From contig NZ_DF158897.1 of NCBI RefSeq assembly GCF_000307265.1, positions 230,276 through 294,275 on the forward strand: 64,000 nucleotides of DNA. Direction: 5' to 3'. The stretch is from Oscillibacter ruminantium GH1. Lineage in GTDB: Bacteria; Bacillota; Clostridia; Oscillospirales; Oscillospiraceae. The notes beneath the pieces are model-generated. The model had not been told where the DNA came from. It was given only the letters and a program-made list of their open reading frames with translations, and searched no databases. A program made the translations under genes and the position numbers. Positions 53,470 through 61,149 of this stretch are shown here, one piece after another; position 1 is the stretch's first letter, and each line of letters begins with the position of its first letter.

Positions 53470-54331
53470 TGTCATCATCTCCGATTTCCGTGTCCGTCTT
53501 GGTATGAAGGGTGATCCTGCCTCCGTCGTCAAGGGATATGTAGCTGACGAGATCGGTGAAGTAGCTTTCGCTGAACTCCTCCTGCGGCGTCATCATCTCA
53601 GCGCGTTTTCTGGCGATAGAGGCAGCGATGTTAATTCTGGTTTCGCTTTCTCGGTAGAGTTGACTCGCCATTTCCGCAGTTTTGGCAATTATGAGTTCTT
53701 CATTTGGATTGTCTCTCTCAAGCTCGAGGCTGATTTCGTTATTCAGCTTCAAGACAGCCGGAGACATCTCAGGCCGCTTTTTGCGCCGCGGAATCAGGAG
53801 CCTTGTGTTGTTGATGATTCGATTCATCAGCACATTGACCTTCTCCAAAAGCTGCGTGTCGCCAATACGGACCTTGATTCCGCACTCGTCATTTGTACAC
53901 ATCCAGCTTTCACGGATGCAGTGTTTGGTGCTGACGCGCCGTTTCATGGGTGCGCCGCACTGTTGGCAGCGAATATAATCCCGCAGGAGGTTGATTGCCC
54001 CGGTATCTTTCTCAAATGTATTGCGCTGTCTGGCGGTTTTCAGGCGGATCGCCGTTTCGTAGAGTGCTTCATCAATAATGGGGTCATATTCATCATCGCC
54101 GGTGTATTTGGCATTGTCGATGATTCTGGCGATACGCGCTTTATCCCATGTGTCTGTGCGCTCGCTATAGGGTATCTTTCGCCCGGTCAGTTCCTCGGCA
54201 ATGGCTTTCAGCGATGCGCCGCTGATGTAGGCATCGAATATTTCCCGAATAACATCGGCTTCACCATGTTCGATGACCGTCCTGCCGTTTCGGATCGTAT
54301 AGCCATATGGGATGTAGCGTATCTTTTTCAT
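53426..54331 (-). CDS. recombinase protein lacking the catalytic domain
   Basis: 301 aa. Starts directly in the recombinase domain (YTIRNGRTVIEHGEADVIREIF, RIARIIDNAKYTGDDEYDP), then zinc ribbon RCQQCGAPMKRR with partner CTNDECG, then helical C-terminus with acidic end. There is no resolvase catalytic domain, yet the start is well made (GGAGAA before ATG 54331), so this is a designed gene and not a recent truncation. Sits between two complete recombinases. It may be a directionality or targeting subunit that binds half a site; inference only. Confidence 0.85.
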   Translation of the reverse strand: MKKIRYIPYGYTIRNGRTVIEHGEADVIREIFDAYISGASLKAIAEELTGRKIPYSERTDTWDKARIARIIDNAKYTGDDEYDPIIDEALYETAIRLKTARQRNTFEKDTGAINLLRDYIRCQQCGAPMKRRVSTKHCIRESWMCTNDECGIKVRIGDTQLLEKVNVLMNRIINNTRLLIPRRKKRPEMSPAVLKLNNEISLELERDNPNEELIIAKTAEMASQLYRESETRINIAASIARKRAEMMTPQEEFSESYFTDLVSYISLDDGGRITLHTKTDTEIGDDDNASNQDTEKDNHGH

Positions 54332-54348
54332 GTCGAGATTCTCCTGTT

Positions 54349-55890
54349 TCAGATCAGCTCTGTGAATCTGAGGCCGCCGATCATAGTAAGCGTCATTTCA
54401 TCGTTATGGTCAATTGAGATCGCCTTTACGACCTCAGTAAACAGCTTTTCGTCAAAACGTTCGAGCGGATCTTCCAGCTCTTCCAGTATGGTTTTCAGGT
54501 GCTTCACATCGTCGAGCATTTGGATGATATGGGAGTCCAGCTCCGTCTGGCGCTCTTTTTTCAACTTGGCAAGCTGGTTGTTGATATCTCGGGACTGGGT
54601 TTGATGCACTTCGGGAGCGAGGTAACCTTTGGCGCGGAGCTGTTCGAGCATGAGAAGCTTTGCGTTCAACTCGGCTATGCTCTGGCTCATCTCTCGTGCG
54701 GCGGTGTTGTTTTTCTTATATAGCAGGACGGCCGACTCAAGCCGGGATATGACCTGCCCGAGTATATCCTCCTCTCCGAAGCGGAGCTTGTTCACCATAG
54801 CGGTGAACCCGTCGTAGATGCGTTCTTCGCTGTAGTAGCTTGATTCACAGGCGTTTCGGTCATTTATATGTCGGCAGCAAGCCCATTTGACGGTTCCAGA
54901 AACGAGCCGTCTACGAAAATACGAGCCGCACTCAGAACACTGAATGCGGCTCGTAAGAGGATATATGTTTTGTGTTGCCACTTTTGAGAAGTTCTCCTGC
55001 CTCTTTTGCAGAAGCGCCTGAACTTTACCAAAGGTGTCCTGGTCGATCAGCGGCGCGTGAGTCCCTTTCGCATAGAACTGATCCTCCTGACCTCTGTTGG
55101 CGTATTGCCTAAACGGGACTGTCGTATCTCGGTAGGTTTTCTGATAGCGGCAATCGCCAATATATCTTTCGTTTCTTAAGATGTAAGCAACCTTTGCGGA
55201 GCGCCATGTTCCTTTACCTGTCTTAGTCTGGATGCGTCGGTTATTCAGCTCCCGAGCAATTTCGGTTGTGGAGCAACCGTTCAGATACATTCTGAAGATC
55301 GAGCGGACGATTTCAGCTTCCGGTTCGTACACTGTCAGTTCCTTGTTCATGAGACGGAATCCGTATGGGGCGTTGCTGTCCACATATTCGCCGTCCTCCA
55401 TGCGTTTTACGATGGAGAGACGCTGGTTCTGGGAGATCGCCTTGGATTCTTCCTGCGCGATAGCGGAGAAGGTGTTTAGGAGCATCTCGTCGCCAAGCGC
55501 CAGCGTGAAGATTCCTTCCTTTTCGAACTGAACGCCGATGCCGAGTAGCTTTAGCTTTCGGACATACACGAGGGACTCTTTCGCGTTTCTGGCGAACCGT
55601 GACACGGACTTCGTAATAATGAGGTCGATCTGGTGAAGCTCACACATACGGATCATCCGTTGGAACTCTGTGCGGTTCTCGGCGTTCATCCCTGAGAGTC
55701 CTTCATCTGCGAATATTTCCACCAGTTCCCAATCCCTGCGTTTCTGGATCATGCTGGTGTACACTCGAATCTGGTTCGCGTAGGAGCTCTGCTGATCTGC
55801 CGAATTGGACGATACTCGACAATAAGCAGCGACTCTGGACTTAGCCATAGCCTGTCGTGTGATTGGCGATATCAGTCTTGCTTCGGGCAT
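54349..55890 (-). CDS. large serine recombinase B
   Basis: 513 aa. Ser27 in VAAYCRVSSNS, DEGLSGMNAENRTEF, ITKSVSRFARNAKES; recombinase domain about 165-265 (PYGFRLMNKELTVYEPEAEIV, YILRNERYIGDC); zinc ribbon CSECGSYFRRR...CCRH; coiled coil and helical C-terminus. ATG at 55890 used (GGGAG nine bases upstream); TTG at 55899 is too close. Differs clearly from recombinase A, so the pair may act together. 17 nt before the catalytic-less gene. Confidence 0.92.
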   Translation of the reverse strand: MPEARLISPITRQAMAKSRVAAYCRVSSNSADQQSSYANQIRVYTSMIQKRRDWELVEIFADEGLSGMNAENRTEFQRMIRMCELHQIDLIITKSVSRFARNAKESLVYVRKLKLLGIGVQFEKEGIFTLALGDEMLLNTFSAIAQEESKAISQNQRLSIVKRMEDGEYVDSNAPYGFRLMNKELTVYEPEAEIVRSIFRMYLNGCSTTEIARELNNRRIQTKTGKGTWRSAKVAYILRNERYIGDCRYQKTYRDTTVPFRQYANRGQEDQFYAKGTHAPLIDQDTFGKVQALLQKRQENFSKVATQNIYPLTSRIQCSECGSYFRRRLVSGTVKWACCRHINDRNACESSYYSEERIYDGFTAMVNKLRFGEEDILGQVISRLESAVLLYKKNNTAAREMSQSIAELNAKLLMLEQLRAKGYLAPEVHQTQSRDINNQLAKLKKERQTELDSHIIQMLDDVKHLKTILEELEDPLERFDEKLFTEVVKAISIDHNDEMTLTMIGGLRFTELI

Positions 55891-56054
55891 CAGCGGCAAC
55901 TCCCTTTCTCAAAAGTGATTATGTTTTCGTGCTTTTTGTATATGTTTTGGTCTGTATCATAATGTGATACAGGCCTCCGGTTGGCCGGCAACACACAGTA
56001 TACCGACACCTTTTCCGAATAGCTATACAAATATGAGGAAAAGAGAGAAAAGAT
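55891..56054. other. spacer with perfect inverted repeat
   Basis: CTGTATCA (55952-55959), five-base centre TAATG, TGATACAG (55965-55972). Placed upstream of recombinase B and after the 52-aa gene. It may be an operator or recombinase-binding site; no T-run indicates a terminator. Confidence 0.45.
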
Positions 56055-56213
56055 TTAATCAGCTAAAACGATGTCCGCTCCGGTCAGTTTGAGATAGTAG
56101 TTTTTGGCTCGCAGGTATTCCTTCTGGGTGATGGAACCAAGGCCGAGCATCTCTTTCAAAACGCTTACAATGAAGAGATAGTTGGCGTTTTTGGTATTCA
56201 GATGCGATATCAC
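56055..56213 (-). CDS. 52-aa SHOCT-like protein
   Basis: Too short for standard prediction. From GTG at 56213 (GGAGG about ten bases upstream) the frame reads ISHLNTKNANYLFIVSVLK then EMLGLGSITQKEYLRAK to a TAA. The LKEMLxLGxITxxEY pattern is that of short SHOCT (small C-terminal/oligomerisation) domains. It lies four bases after the resolvase-like gene and before recombinase B, in the same direction. Function unknown; similar small proteins are seen beside recombinase trios in gut Clostridia. Confidence 0.7.
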   Translation of the reverse strand: MISHLNTKNANYLFIVSVLKEMLGLGSITQKEYLRAKNYYLKLTGADIVLAD

Positions 56214-56217
56214 AGCC

Positions 56218-56766
56218 TCACCACCTCCTACAACATCCTAATCCGGAACGCTTCTTCTTTTCCCAGTCGTTAGGATCATAGTCGGATTTGCAGTCGCTGT
56301 CGTAGTCCTCCGGCTCACAGTCACCCATATAGCATTCCACGCGTGCCCGTGCGGTTCTGCCTTCTTCCAGCTCATCCATGAACCTGTCCATGTCGTAGTC
56401 GCTTTTCATCTTCTTGAAATTGAAAACGCCACGACCGGGAGCGCAGATCCTGATGCCTTTTTTGTCCAGGCAGGCCATGAGGTCAAAGGCAGAGAGAAGG
56501 CTGTCGCTGAGCTGGCCAAGGCTATTGACCACCAGAATGTCGAACGCGCCCTCATTCGCTGCCTGCAACATCTGCGAAACGCCATATCCACCACGACGGC
56601 GGTTAAAGTCGATAGAGACACCGGCGACTGCGAGATTCTGGGTGGCCGCAAAGGAGCGGAGCGTTTCCTCCAGTGAATTGTAGTAGGAATCAGGTGTGTG
56701 GGTTTTCCTTATGTATATCCATGCGCGCTTTTGGGCGGCAGAGCTCGCCTCGATGTAATTCTTCAT
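56218..56766 (-). CDS. resolvase-fold protein with altered catalytic serine
   Basis: 182 aa. RAWIYIRKTHTPDSYYNSLE corresponds to the resolvase Y-x-R-x-S block but has YIRKT, Thr in place of the serine. FDILVVNSLGQLSDSLLSAFDLM matches the xxxxSxSRFAR block with the Ser/Arg pair lost. Acidic Cys/Asp-rich tail (CEPEDYDSDCKSDYDPND) ends the protein. Likely a non-catalytic regulator of the recombinases downstream. ATG at 56766 follows GAGGAGGA. First gene of the minus-strand recombinase operon; an intrinsic terminator ends only about 40 nt upstream. Confidence 0.78.
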   Translation of the reverse strand: MKNYIEASSAAQKRAWIYIRKTHTPDSYYNSLEETLRSFAATQNLAVAGVSIDFNRRRGGYGVSQMLQAANEGAFDILVVNSLGQLSDSLLSAFDLMACLDKKGIRICAPGRGVFNFKKMKSDYDMDRFMDELEEGRTARARVECYMGDCEPEDYDSDCKSDYDPNDWEKKKRSGLGCCRRW

Positions 56767-56805
56767 TTTTCGTTCCTCCTCTTTTGTTTCATCGCTTAGT
56801 GGCAC

Positions 56806-56845
56806 AAAAACGGAGACCCCCAGCCATAAGGGGTGGCGATCTCCG
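56806..56845 (-). terminator. terminator of the structured RNA, in front of the recombinase operon
   Basis: Minus strand GGAGA...TCTCC hairpin (56812-56844) with inner GC-rich pairs followed by TTTTT (56806-56810). Only 39 nt lie between the T-run and the ATG of the recombinase operon, and these hold a ribosome site but no promoter. Confidence 0.75.
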
Positions 56846-57202
56846 TGGCTTCTGACATTAAGCCATGGTGTTGCTATTGTCAGTCTGACTCTATTCGACA
56901 CAATTTCCCGAGTCTTGGGCGACGACGAGAACAGCGGCTGGCGCCGCTTCACAGGATTCTAACCTCCCCGAGGATCTCTCCGGGCTGCCCCCATTGCGTG
57001 ATTCTGTGGCTGGGCAGGAGTACCATTGTAGGTTGACAAGGTCATTGCGAAACAGCTTGCCACGGCTGTCTTTCGGTTGGATGGGTACCGCTCGCACCTC
57101 TTGGCCGTCTTTTCCGGCAGGATTACTCCCGCCGTAGGTGGTCTTGGCGCATCCTCCGATGTCGCTTGCCCCTTTCGGGCTTGCCAACTGATGTGTTCAG
57201 GT
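56811..57202 (-). ncRNA. candidate large structured RNA upstream of the recombinase operon
   Basis: A gene-free stretch with many hairpins on the minus strand: ACCGCA/TGCGGT (57214-57229, in the promoter zone), CCC-GAAA-GGG with a GNRA loop (57169-57180), CGGCGGGA-GTAA-TCCTGCCG with another GNRA loop (57115-57134), ACAGC/GCTGT, AGCGGC/GCCGCT (56933-56948), CTGACA/TGTCAG, ending in an intrinsic terminator. A promoter TTGACA, 18 bases, TCATAT lies at 57209-57238. A 98-codon open frame inside lacks a ribosome site. I do not recognise the class. Length, tetraloops and terminator favour an RNA; a covariance test is needed. Confidence 0.5.
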
Positions 57203-57208
57203 CGTCGG

Positions 57209-57238
57209 ATATGACCGCATGACTGCGGTATTTGTCAA
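57209..57238 (-). promoter_or_regulatory. possible promoter of the structured RNA
   Basis: Minus strand TTGACA (57233-57238), 18 bases, TCATAT (57209-57214). A hairpin occupies the spacer, so the fit is only moderate. Confidence 0.4.
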
Positions 57239-57296
57239 AGTGCAGGAGAGGGATTGTTTGTTCCCTCACTGTGTAGCCGACGAGAAGGCACGTTTG

Positions 57297-57770
57297 TCAC
57301 CCTTCACGCAAAAGTTTTTTGATTCTGGCGAGTTTTTTGTTTACGGTGTTCCTCGCACAACCATCCTTCTTCGCTATATCTGACTGACTGTAGTCATCTA
57401 TGACCATGAGCGTAATAAGTTCCAAATCATTGGTTGATAGTGCTTTGAGGCTGGCACACAGTTCTTCATCCTCAATCGTTTCAACCCAGCTATACCGCCC
57501 AGTGAAGTCATCTTCACTGAAGGTAACCTTTAGCGAGTCGAACTTCTTAAAGAGACCGGACATGCTGTCTTCATCATCATCGCTAAACGATTCCGAGGGA
57601 AGCGGCTGAGTGTGCTCTCTGTACCTGCGTTCACTGAGAAAAGCATTCCAGTCGAATTCATACATTTCTTGGATTTCTTCTTTGGACATTCCAGCTTTGC
57701 GGTACTTCTTGCGGAGGAGTGCCCACTTTTGCTCGTACTTTTTCCTCTCTGCGGCATGATTAAAGCCCAT
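57297..57770 (-). CDS. sigma-70 region 4-like / HTH regulator
   Basis: 157 aa. N-terminal basic helices (ERKKYEQKWALLRKKYRKAG), acidic middle (SDDDEDSMSG), and a C-terminal helix-turn-helix resembling sigma region 4: TLMVIDDYSQSDIAKKDGCARNTVNKKLARIKKLL. Such proteins are frequent on clostridial mobile elements and probably control element genes. ATG 57770 follows AAGGAGA. The structured RNA region starts just after it. Promoter-directing ability is not shown. Confidence 0.78.
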   Translation of the reverse strand: MGFNHAAERKKYEQKWALLRKKYRKAGMSKEEIQEMYEFDWNAFLSERRYREHTQPLPSESFSDDDEDSMSGLFKKFDSLKVTFSEDDFTGRYSWVETIEDEELCASLKALSTNDLELITLMVIDDYSQSDIAKKDGCARNTVNKKLARIKKLLREG

Positions 57771-58083
57771 TTTTCATTCTCCTTATCGATTTCTGGTTTT
57801 GTGGCGCGTGGGAAAAACCAGAAACCGATGGGGGAGAACGGCAGCCGGGGCAGATGTGCCTGTATGCCTTGTTCATGCTTACTCTCCAAAAATGGGCAGC
57901 AAAAAAGGCCGGGCGCGAATTGAATCACGCCCGGCCTTTATGCCCCCGTATTGGCTGGAGAGACGAGGAACGCCGCAAGACCGATCAGGTCTTGCGGCGT
58001 CTTGGTATTATTCCCCAGCATGGACAGTGTAGCATATCAAAAGTCGCTTGGGAGTAGGAAAAGGGTGGGTATTTCGTCGGTTT
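57771..58083. other. 313-nt spacer with two strong hairpins
   Basis: 57903-57939 is a GC-rich terminator on the minus strand (AAAGGCCGGGCG/CGCCCGGCCTTT followed by T6), and 57971-57999 a 12-bp stem CGCCGCAAGACC/GGTCTTGCGGCG. They end the transcript from the gene at 58084-58608. No gene seen between. Confidence 0.7.
57903..57939 (-). terminator. intrinsic terminator after the ArpU-like gene
   Basis: 12-bp GC-rich stem with a 12-nt loop and a T-run on the minus strand. Confidence 0.8.
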
Positions 58084-58608
58084 TCAGTCGGTAAACAGTC
58101 GGCGCACCTCCGGCAGTGTATATCCGAACAGGCATATCCCGAACAAATAAAGAGCCTCCTTTTTTCTGTCATAGAACACGCTTCGCTCAATATTCAGCAT
58201 TTCGGAAATCTCCGGCTCCGTGAGAGGGAACCGGCTGATGTATTGCTTGTCCAGAATCTGATAGTACATATCCCCATAAACGGGGTATACCTTCACGCGG
58301 GCAAGCGCTTTGTTGATGAGTTCAACGTACATCCGCGTTTCACAAACGCAGCAGACTCGCTCGGCAAACTTGTCGATCTCTACGGTGGGCGCAAAATCCG
58401 CGAGATATCGGAAGCCGACTGCGGCATTCTGGTTCCCGGCCTCATACGCATAGTCGTGCATTTCTTCGAGGTGATCGTCAAGCGCCCAGGTGACGTCCCG
58501 ATAAATCTTCAGCAGCAGTTTCGATTTGTGGAACACCGTGTCGCCATCCATGCCAAGCGAAGCAATTTTCGCTTTGTGCTTGCGTAATGCTGCGGTATCT
58601 TTTGCCAT
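58084..58608 (-). CDS. unknown protein with C-terminal sigma-like HTH
   Basis: 174 aa. Two-thirds are helical with no motif I know (EMHDYAYEAGNQNAAVGFRYL, CCVCETRMYVELINKALARV). The end LTEPEISEMLNIERSVFYDRKKEAL looks like a helix-turn-helix of the sigma region 4 or phage ArpU kind. Probably a regulator of late or transfer genes of the element. GGGAGG before ATG 58608. Stands in its own transcription unit between an operator-like repeat upstream and the terminator above. Confidence 0.6.
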   Translation of the reverse strand: MAKDTAALRKHKAKIASLGMDGDTVFHKSKLLLKIYRDVTWALDDHLEEMHDYAYEAGNQNAAVGFRYLADFAPTVEIDKFAERVCCVCETRMYVELINKALARVKVYPVYGDMYYQILDKQYISRFPLTEPEISEMLNIERSVFYDRKKEALYLFGICLFGYTLPEVRRLFTD

Positions 58609-58650
58609 TCGTAAACCTCCCTTGAGCCATAAACCGGAAAAATCCGATCT

Positions 58651-58677
58651 GTTAGCTACGTTAGCGCACCTGCTAAC
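58651..58677. promoter_or_regulatory. operator-like repeat GTTAGC/GCTAAC
   Basis: GTTAGC (58651-58656), GTTAGC (58660-58665) and the inverted GCTAAC (58672-58677) lie about 45 nt upstream of the HTH gene at 58608, on its promoter side. Probably a protein-binding site. Confidence 0.45.
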
Positions 58678-58691
58678 ACGATGGGGTAAAA

Positions 58692-58716
58692 GCGGCGGGG
58701 CCTGAGCCCCGCCCGC
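58692..58716 (-). terminator. terminator of the first ImmA-like gene
   Basis: Minus strand GCGGGCGGGGC/GCCCCGCCGC hairpin with loop TCAG, followed by TTTT, just past the stop at 58721. Confidence 0.75.
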
Positions 58717-58720
58717 ATAT

Positions 58721-59470
58721 TCAATCGCAGACGATGACGTCGAGTGAACGCAGCATGTCGGCCTGCTTCAGCCGAATGCGAACCGCTGTCCGTGAAACAT
58801 CAAAGATTTCAGTCAGTTCCGTAATCACACCGGTCGTTTCCTTTGACCCGCAGCCTTCGATGATATATGAACCGGCATGGTGGCGATGCATAACCGCCAG
58901 CGCCACAGGATAGAACACGCAGGCGGGCATCAACATGGACGAAGCAAATCTGTCCGCCTGCCATTCCAGCCAATCGCTCTCCGACCAGAACTCCCGCCGA
59001 TTATCTCTGTTCGTATTGGCTTTCCTGCATGCAATGTACGGACGGGATTGACGGAGATTGAACTTGTTCCCGTCCGCGTAATACATCTGCCGATGGATGA
59101 TCCAATGCGAAACTTCATGCGCGATGGTAAAGCGCCGGCGATGGTGGTTTTCCTCCGGCATAAGGCTGGCGTCAACGACAATTGTGCCGGCCATAAGGTG
59201 CTCCTGAATCATCTTCTTTTCCAGACTCATGACTTCAACATTGATGTCGTCAAAGTTGATCATGCCAAGTACGCTGCCGTGTGCCGACAGGAAACGGTCA
59301 ATAATTGTCAGGCTGTATGATTCATCGGCAAGCGCCTCAATCTCCAAGGGCTGAGCTTTTTCAAGCATATACGGAGCCTGCTCCCGCAGGACGAGTTCGG
59401 CGATCTTGTCAAAATCACCGCTGTGGAAGAGATACATGCCATTGCTTTTCTGGCTTAACGGAATTTTCAT
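58721..59470 (-). CDS. ImmA/IrrE family metallo-endopeptidase
   Basis: 249 aa. Zinc motif in TIAHEVSHWIIH (HExxH, about residue 118), with a following Glu region (ESDWLEWQADRFASSMLMP) that supplies the third ligand. C-terminal helix-turn-helix-like part (DVSRTAVRIRLKQAD). Such peptidases cleave a partner Xre repressor on a signal, releasing the element's genes. Its partner is the Xre gene just upstream (6-nt gap), so this is a repressor/protease pair. Longer than the second pair's peptidase (173 aa). Confidence 0.85.
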   Translation of the reverse strand: MKIPLSQKSNGMYLFHSGDFDKIAELVLREQAPYMLEKAQPLEIEALADESYSLTIIDRFLSAHGSVLGMINFDDINVEVMSLEKKMIQEHLMAGTIVVDASLMPEENHHRRRFTIAHEVSHWIIHRQMYYADGNKFNLRQSRPYIACRKANTNRDNRREFWSESDWLEWQADRFASSMLMPACVFYPVALAVMHRHHAGSYIIEGCGSKETTGVITELTEIFDVSRTAVRIRLKQADMLRSLDVIVCD

Positions 59471-59476
59471 GATGCT

Positions 59477-59839
59477 CTATCCTCCGTTGTCAATGGAGTC
59501 AATAATTCTGATCCACATGGTATCAGGGATATTGCAGTCGCGGGCCTTTCTGAGAGCAACCCTCGCAAGCTCAGAGTTCTGGATATACGCGCTTAGATCG
59601 GGGTACAGGCCCTGCCGCCTGCGACCGACCAGATCATACAGCTTAGTCTCGTCCTCTCGGGAGAGACGGAGCCCTTTGATGAAGGCCGGGAGGAGCTTCT
59701 CCGATGGTGTGCGGTTGTCCTTTTCGATGTCGTGAAGATATGGCGCAGCAATGTCCAGCTCCGCGGCAAATCCGCGCAACGTCTTTCCAAGCTGCTCACG
59801 CCGCTCCTTTATAAAGCTGCCGAGCGTTATCGTGTCCAT
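59477..59839 (-). CDS. Xre family repressor, partner of ImmA-like peptidase
   Basis: 120 aa. HTH about 8-62 (LGSFIKERREQLGKTLRGFAAE, APYLHDIEKDNRTPSEKLL), then a helical C-terminus. ATG at 59839 follows GAAAGGAAA. Directly upstream of the ImmA-like gene and downstream of the broken Y-polymerase gene, all on one strand. Likely target of the peptidase. Confidence 0.85.
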   Translation of the reverse strand: MDTITLGSFIKERREQLGKTLRGFAAELDIAAPYLHDIEKDNRTPSEKLLPAFIKGLRLSREDETKLYDLVGRRRQGLYPDLSAYIQNSELARVALRKARDCNIPDTMWIRIIDSIDNGG

Positions 59840-59856
59840 GTTGAGTTTCCTTTCTG

Positions 59857-60488
59857 TTATTGATACATCATACCGGGCATGACCACTTTTTCTCGACCAT
59901 CGGACGACATTTTCAAGTTTCCCGTAAAGCAAGCCGAATATATGGCCCTTTTGCCGAACCTGCCGCGGATTTCTTCGACCGCCGTATCCAAACGCTCCCG
60001 CCGTTCACGCTTGGCGGTATCCTCGAAGATGTTTGCCTGATACGGCGTATCGACAGGAATGAGGTTAATCGCCCTGACTATCACGGCACGGACTTTGCTT
60101 GTCCAGCGGTAGTTTGCCTCAAAGAGCTATCTTGCTTTTCTGGCGATCTGCCGCTCACATCGCACCAGCACTCATCCATGACGTACCCTTCGACCTGATC
60201 GGTATATCTTTCATAAATTGTCCGAGTCAATTTGGAATACTTGAGATACTCGTCATATTGTGGCGGCACCATGATAATATCCGGGCAACACTGGCTCGCC
60301 TCCCAATTGACCATCCCCGTTTTAACCCCGCGTTTCTTGGCGAGCTCTGATTTGGCGAGGACGATACCGTGCCTTGATTGGGTGGAGCCGCACACGACGA
60401 CGGCCTTCCCCCGCAGCGCAGGATTGAGCATCATCTCGGCCGAAGCGTAAAAGCAGTTCAGAACGATGTGAAGTATTACTCTCTCCAT
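59857..60488 (-). pseudogene. internally deleted Y-family DNA polymerase (UmuC/DinB-like)
   Basis: From ATG 60488 the N-terminus reads MERVILHIVLNCFYASAEMML, the palm start of Y-family polymerases, but the catalytic Asp of the usual HxDLNxFYAS is Val. VEGYVMDECWCDVSG keeps the second acidic motif; then the frame is lost, and near 60110-60084 another frame resumes as EANYRWTSKVRAVIVRAIN, which is the family's C-terminal end, to 59857. Central fingers/thumb and part of the palm are gone, so translesion synthesis is not possible. Sits under the operator array shared with the Xre repressor. Confidence 0.72.
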
Positions 60489-60544
60489 GTTTTTTCTCTT
60501 AAGACTCTTGACAAAAGGTGCAACTTCATATAGTATTTTGATGT

Positions 60545-60628
60545 AATCGGATTTCATCTACGTCATGATTATACGAAATCTGATTTCTCTTGTCAATACC
60601 ATTTCAGAAAAAAGTGCAATCGGATTTC
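60545..60628. promoter_or_regulatory. three-site operator array between divergent genes
   Basis: AATCGGATTTC at 60545-60555, the palindrome GAAATCTGATTTC at 60575-60587 and AATCGGATTTC at 60618-60628 share the core GAAATC-n-GATT. They lie between the polymerase pseudogene (minus) and the Xre gene (plus) and probably bind that Xre protein. Confidence 0.65.
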
Positions 60629-60646
60629 ATCACATGGAGGCGCAAC

Positions 60647-61066
60647 ATGAAATTTGGAGATAAGGTGCGTGAGCTGCGCACGAAAAAGGATATCACGCAG
60701 GCGGAGCTGGGCAAGCTGGTCGGCGTTACCAAGCGCACCGTCGCCGGTTGGGAGAATGACGGGCGCTATCCGCAAAAGCGCGATTTGTATGATGCGCTTG
60801 CGAAGGTGTTTGAGGTTCCTACCAGCTACTTAGCCTCTGAGGAGGAAGAGTTCATATCCGATGCAGCGGAGCGTTATGGCGTAAAAGGTGAACGGGACGC
60901 CAAAGCGGTTCTGACTCAGGCTGCCGCTGTTTTTGCCGGCGGTGAGCTCAGCGATGAGGATCGCCTCGCGTTTATGACTGAGATCCAGCAGCTTTATCTG
61001 GAATCCAAGGACATTGCGGCAAAAAAATTCACCCCCAAGAAATACAGAAAAGACGACGCGCGATAA
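60647..61066 (+). CDS. Xre family repressor of the second ImmA pair
   Basis: 139 aa. HTH at about 3-58 (GDKVRELRTKKDITQAELGKL, TKRTVAGWENDGRYPQKRDL) like phage and ICE repressors; acidic C-terminal helical half. ATG 60647 has GGAGG six to nine bases upstream. Its likely operators are the three copies just upstream, so it would control both its own gene and the divergent transcript. The ImmA-like gene follows 83 nt downstream. Confidence 0.87.
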   Translation: MKFGDKVRELRTKKDITQAELGKLVGVTKRTVAGWENDGRYPQKRDLYDALAKVFEVPTSYLASEEEEFISDAAERYGVKGERDAKAVLTQAAAVFAGGELSDEDRLAFMTEIQQLYLESKDIAAKKFTPKKYRKDDAR

Positions 61067-61149
61067 ATCGTTTACAGTCCGTATTATGGGACTACTTACG
61101 ATGTATGCTGTATGCGTGATATTATCTGTACCCAACTGGAGGTGAGGAA

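Noticed and set aside
56891..57187. 98-codon minus-strand frame inside the structured RNA region
   Set aside because: Starts at TTG with no ribosome site, Gly/Ser/Pro-rich without a domain pattern, and covers hairpins with GNRA loops. Better explained as RNA.
56811..57202. Group II intron or tmRNA
   Set aside because: No domain V, no reverse transcriptase and no tmRNA tag frame seen.
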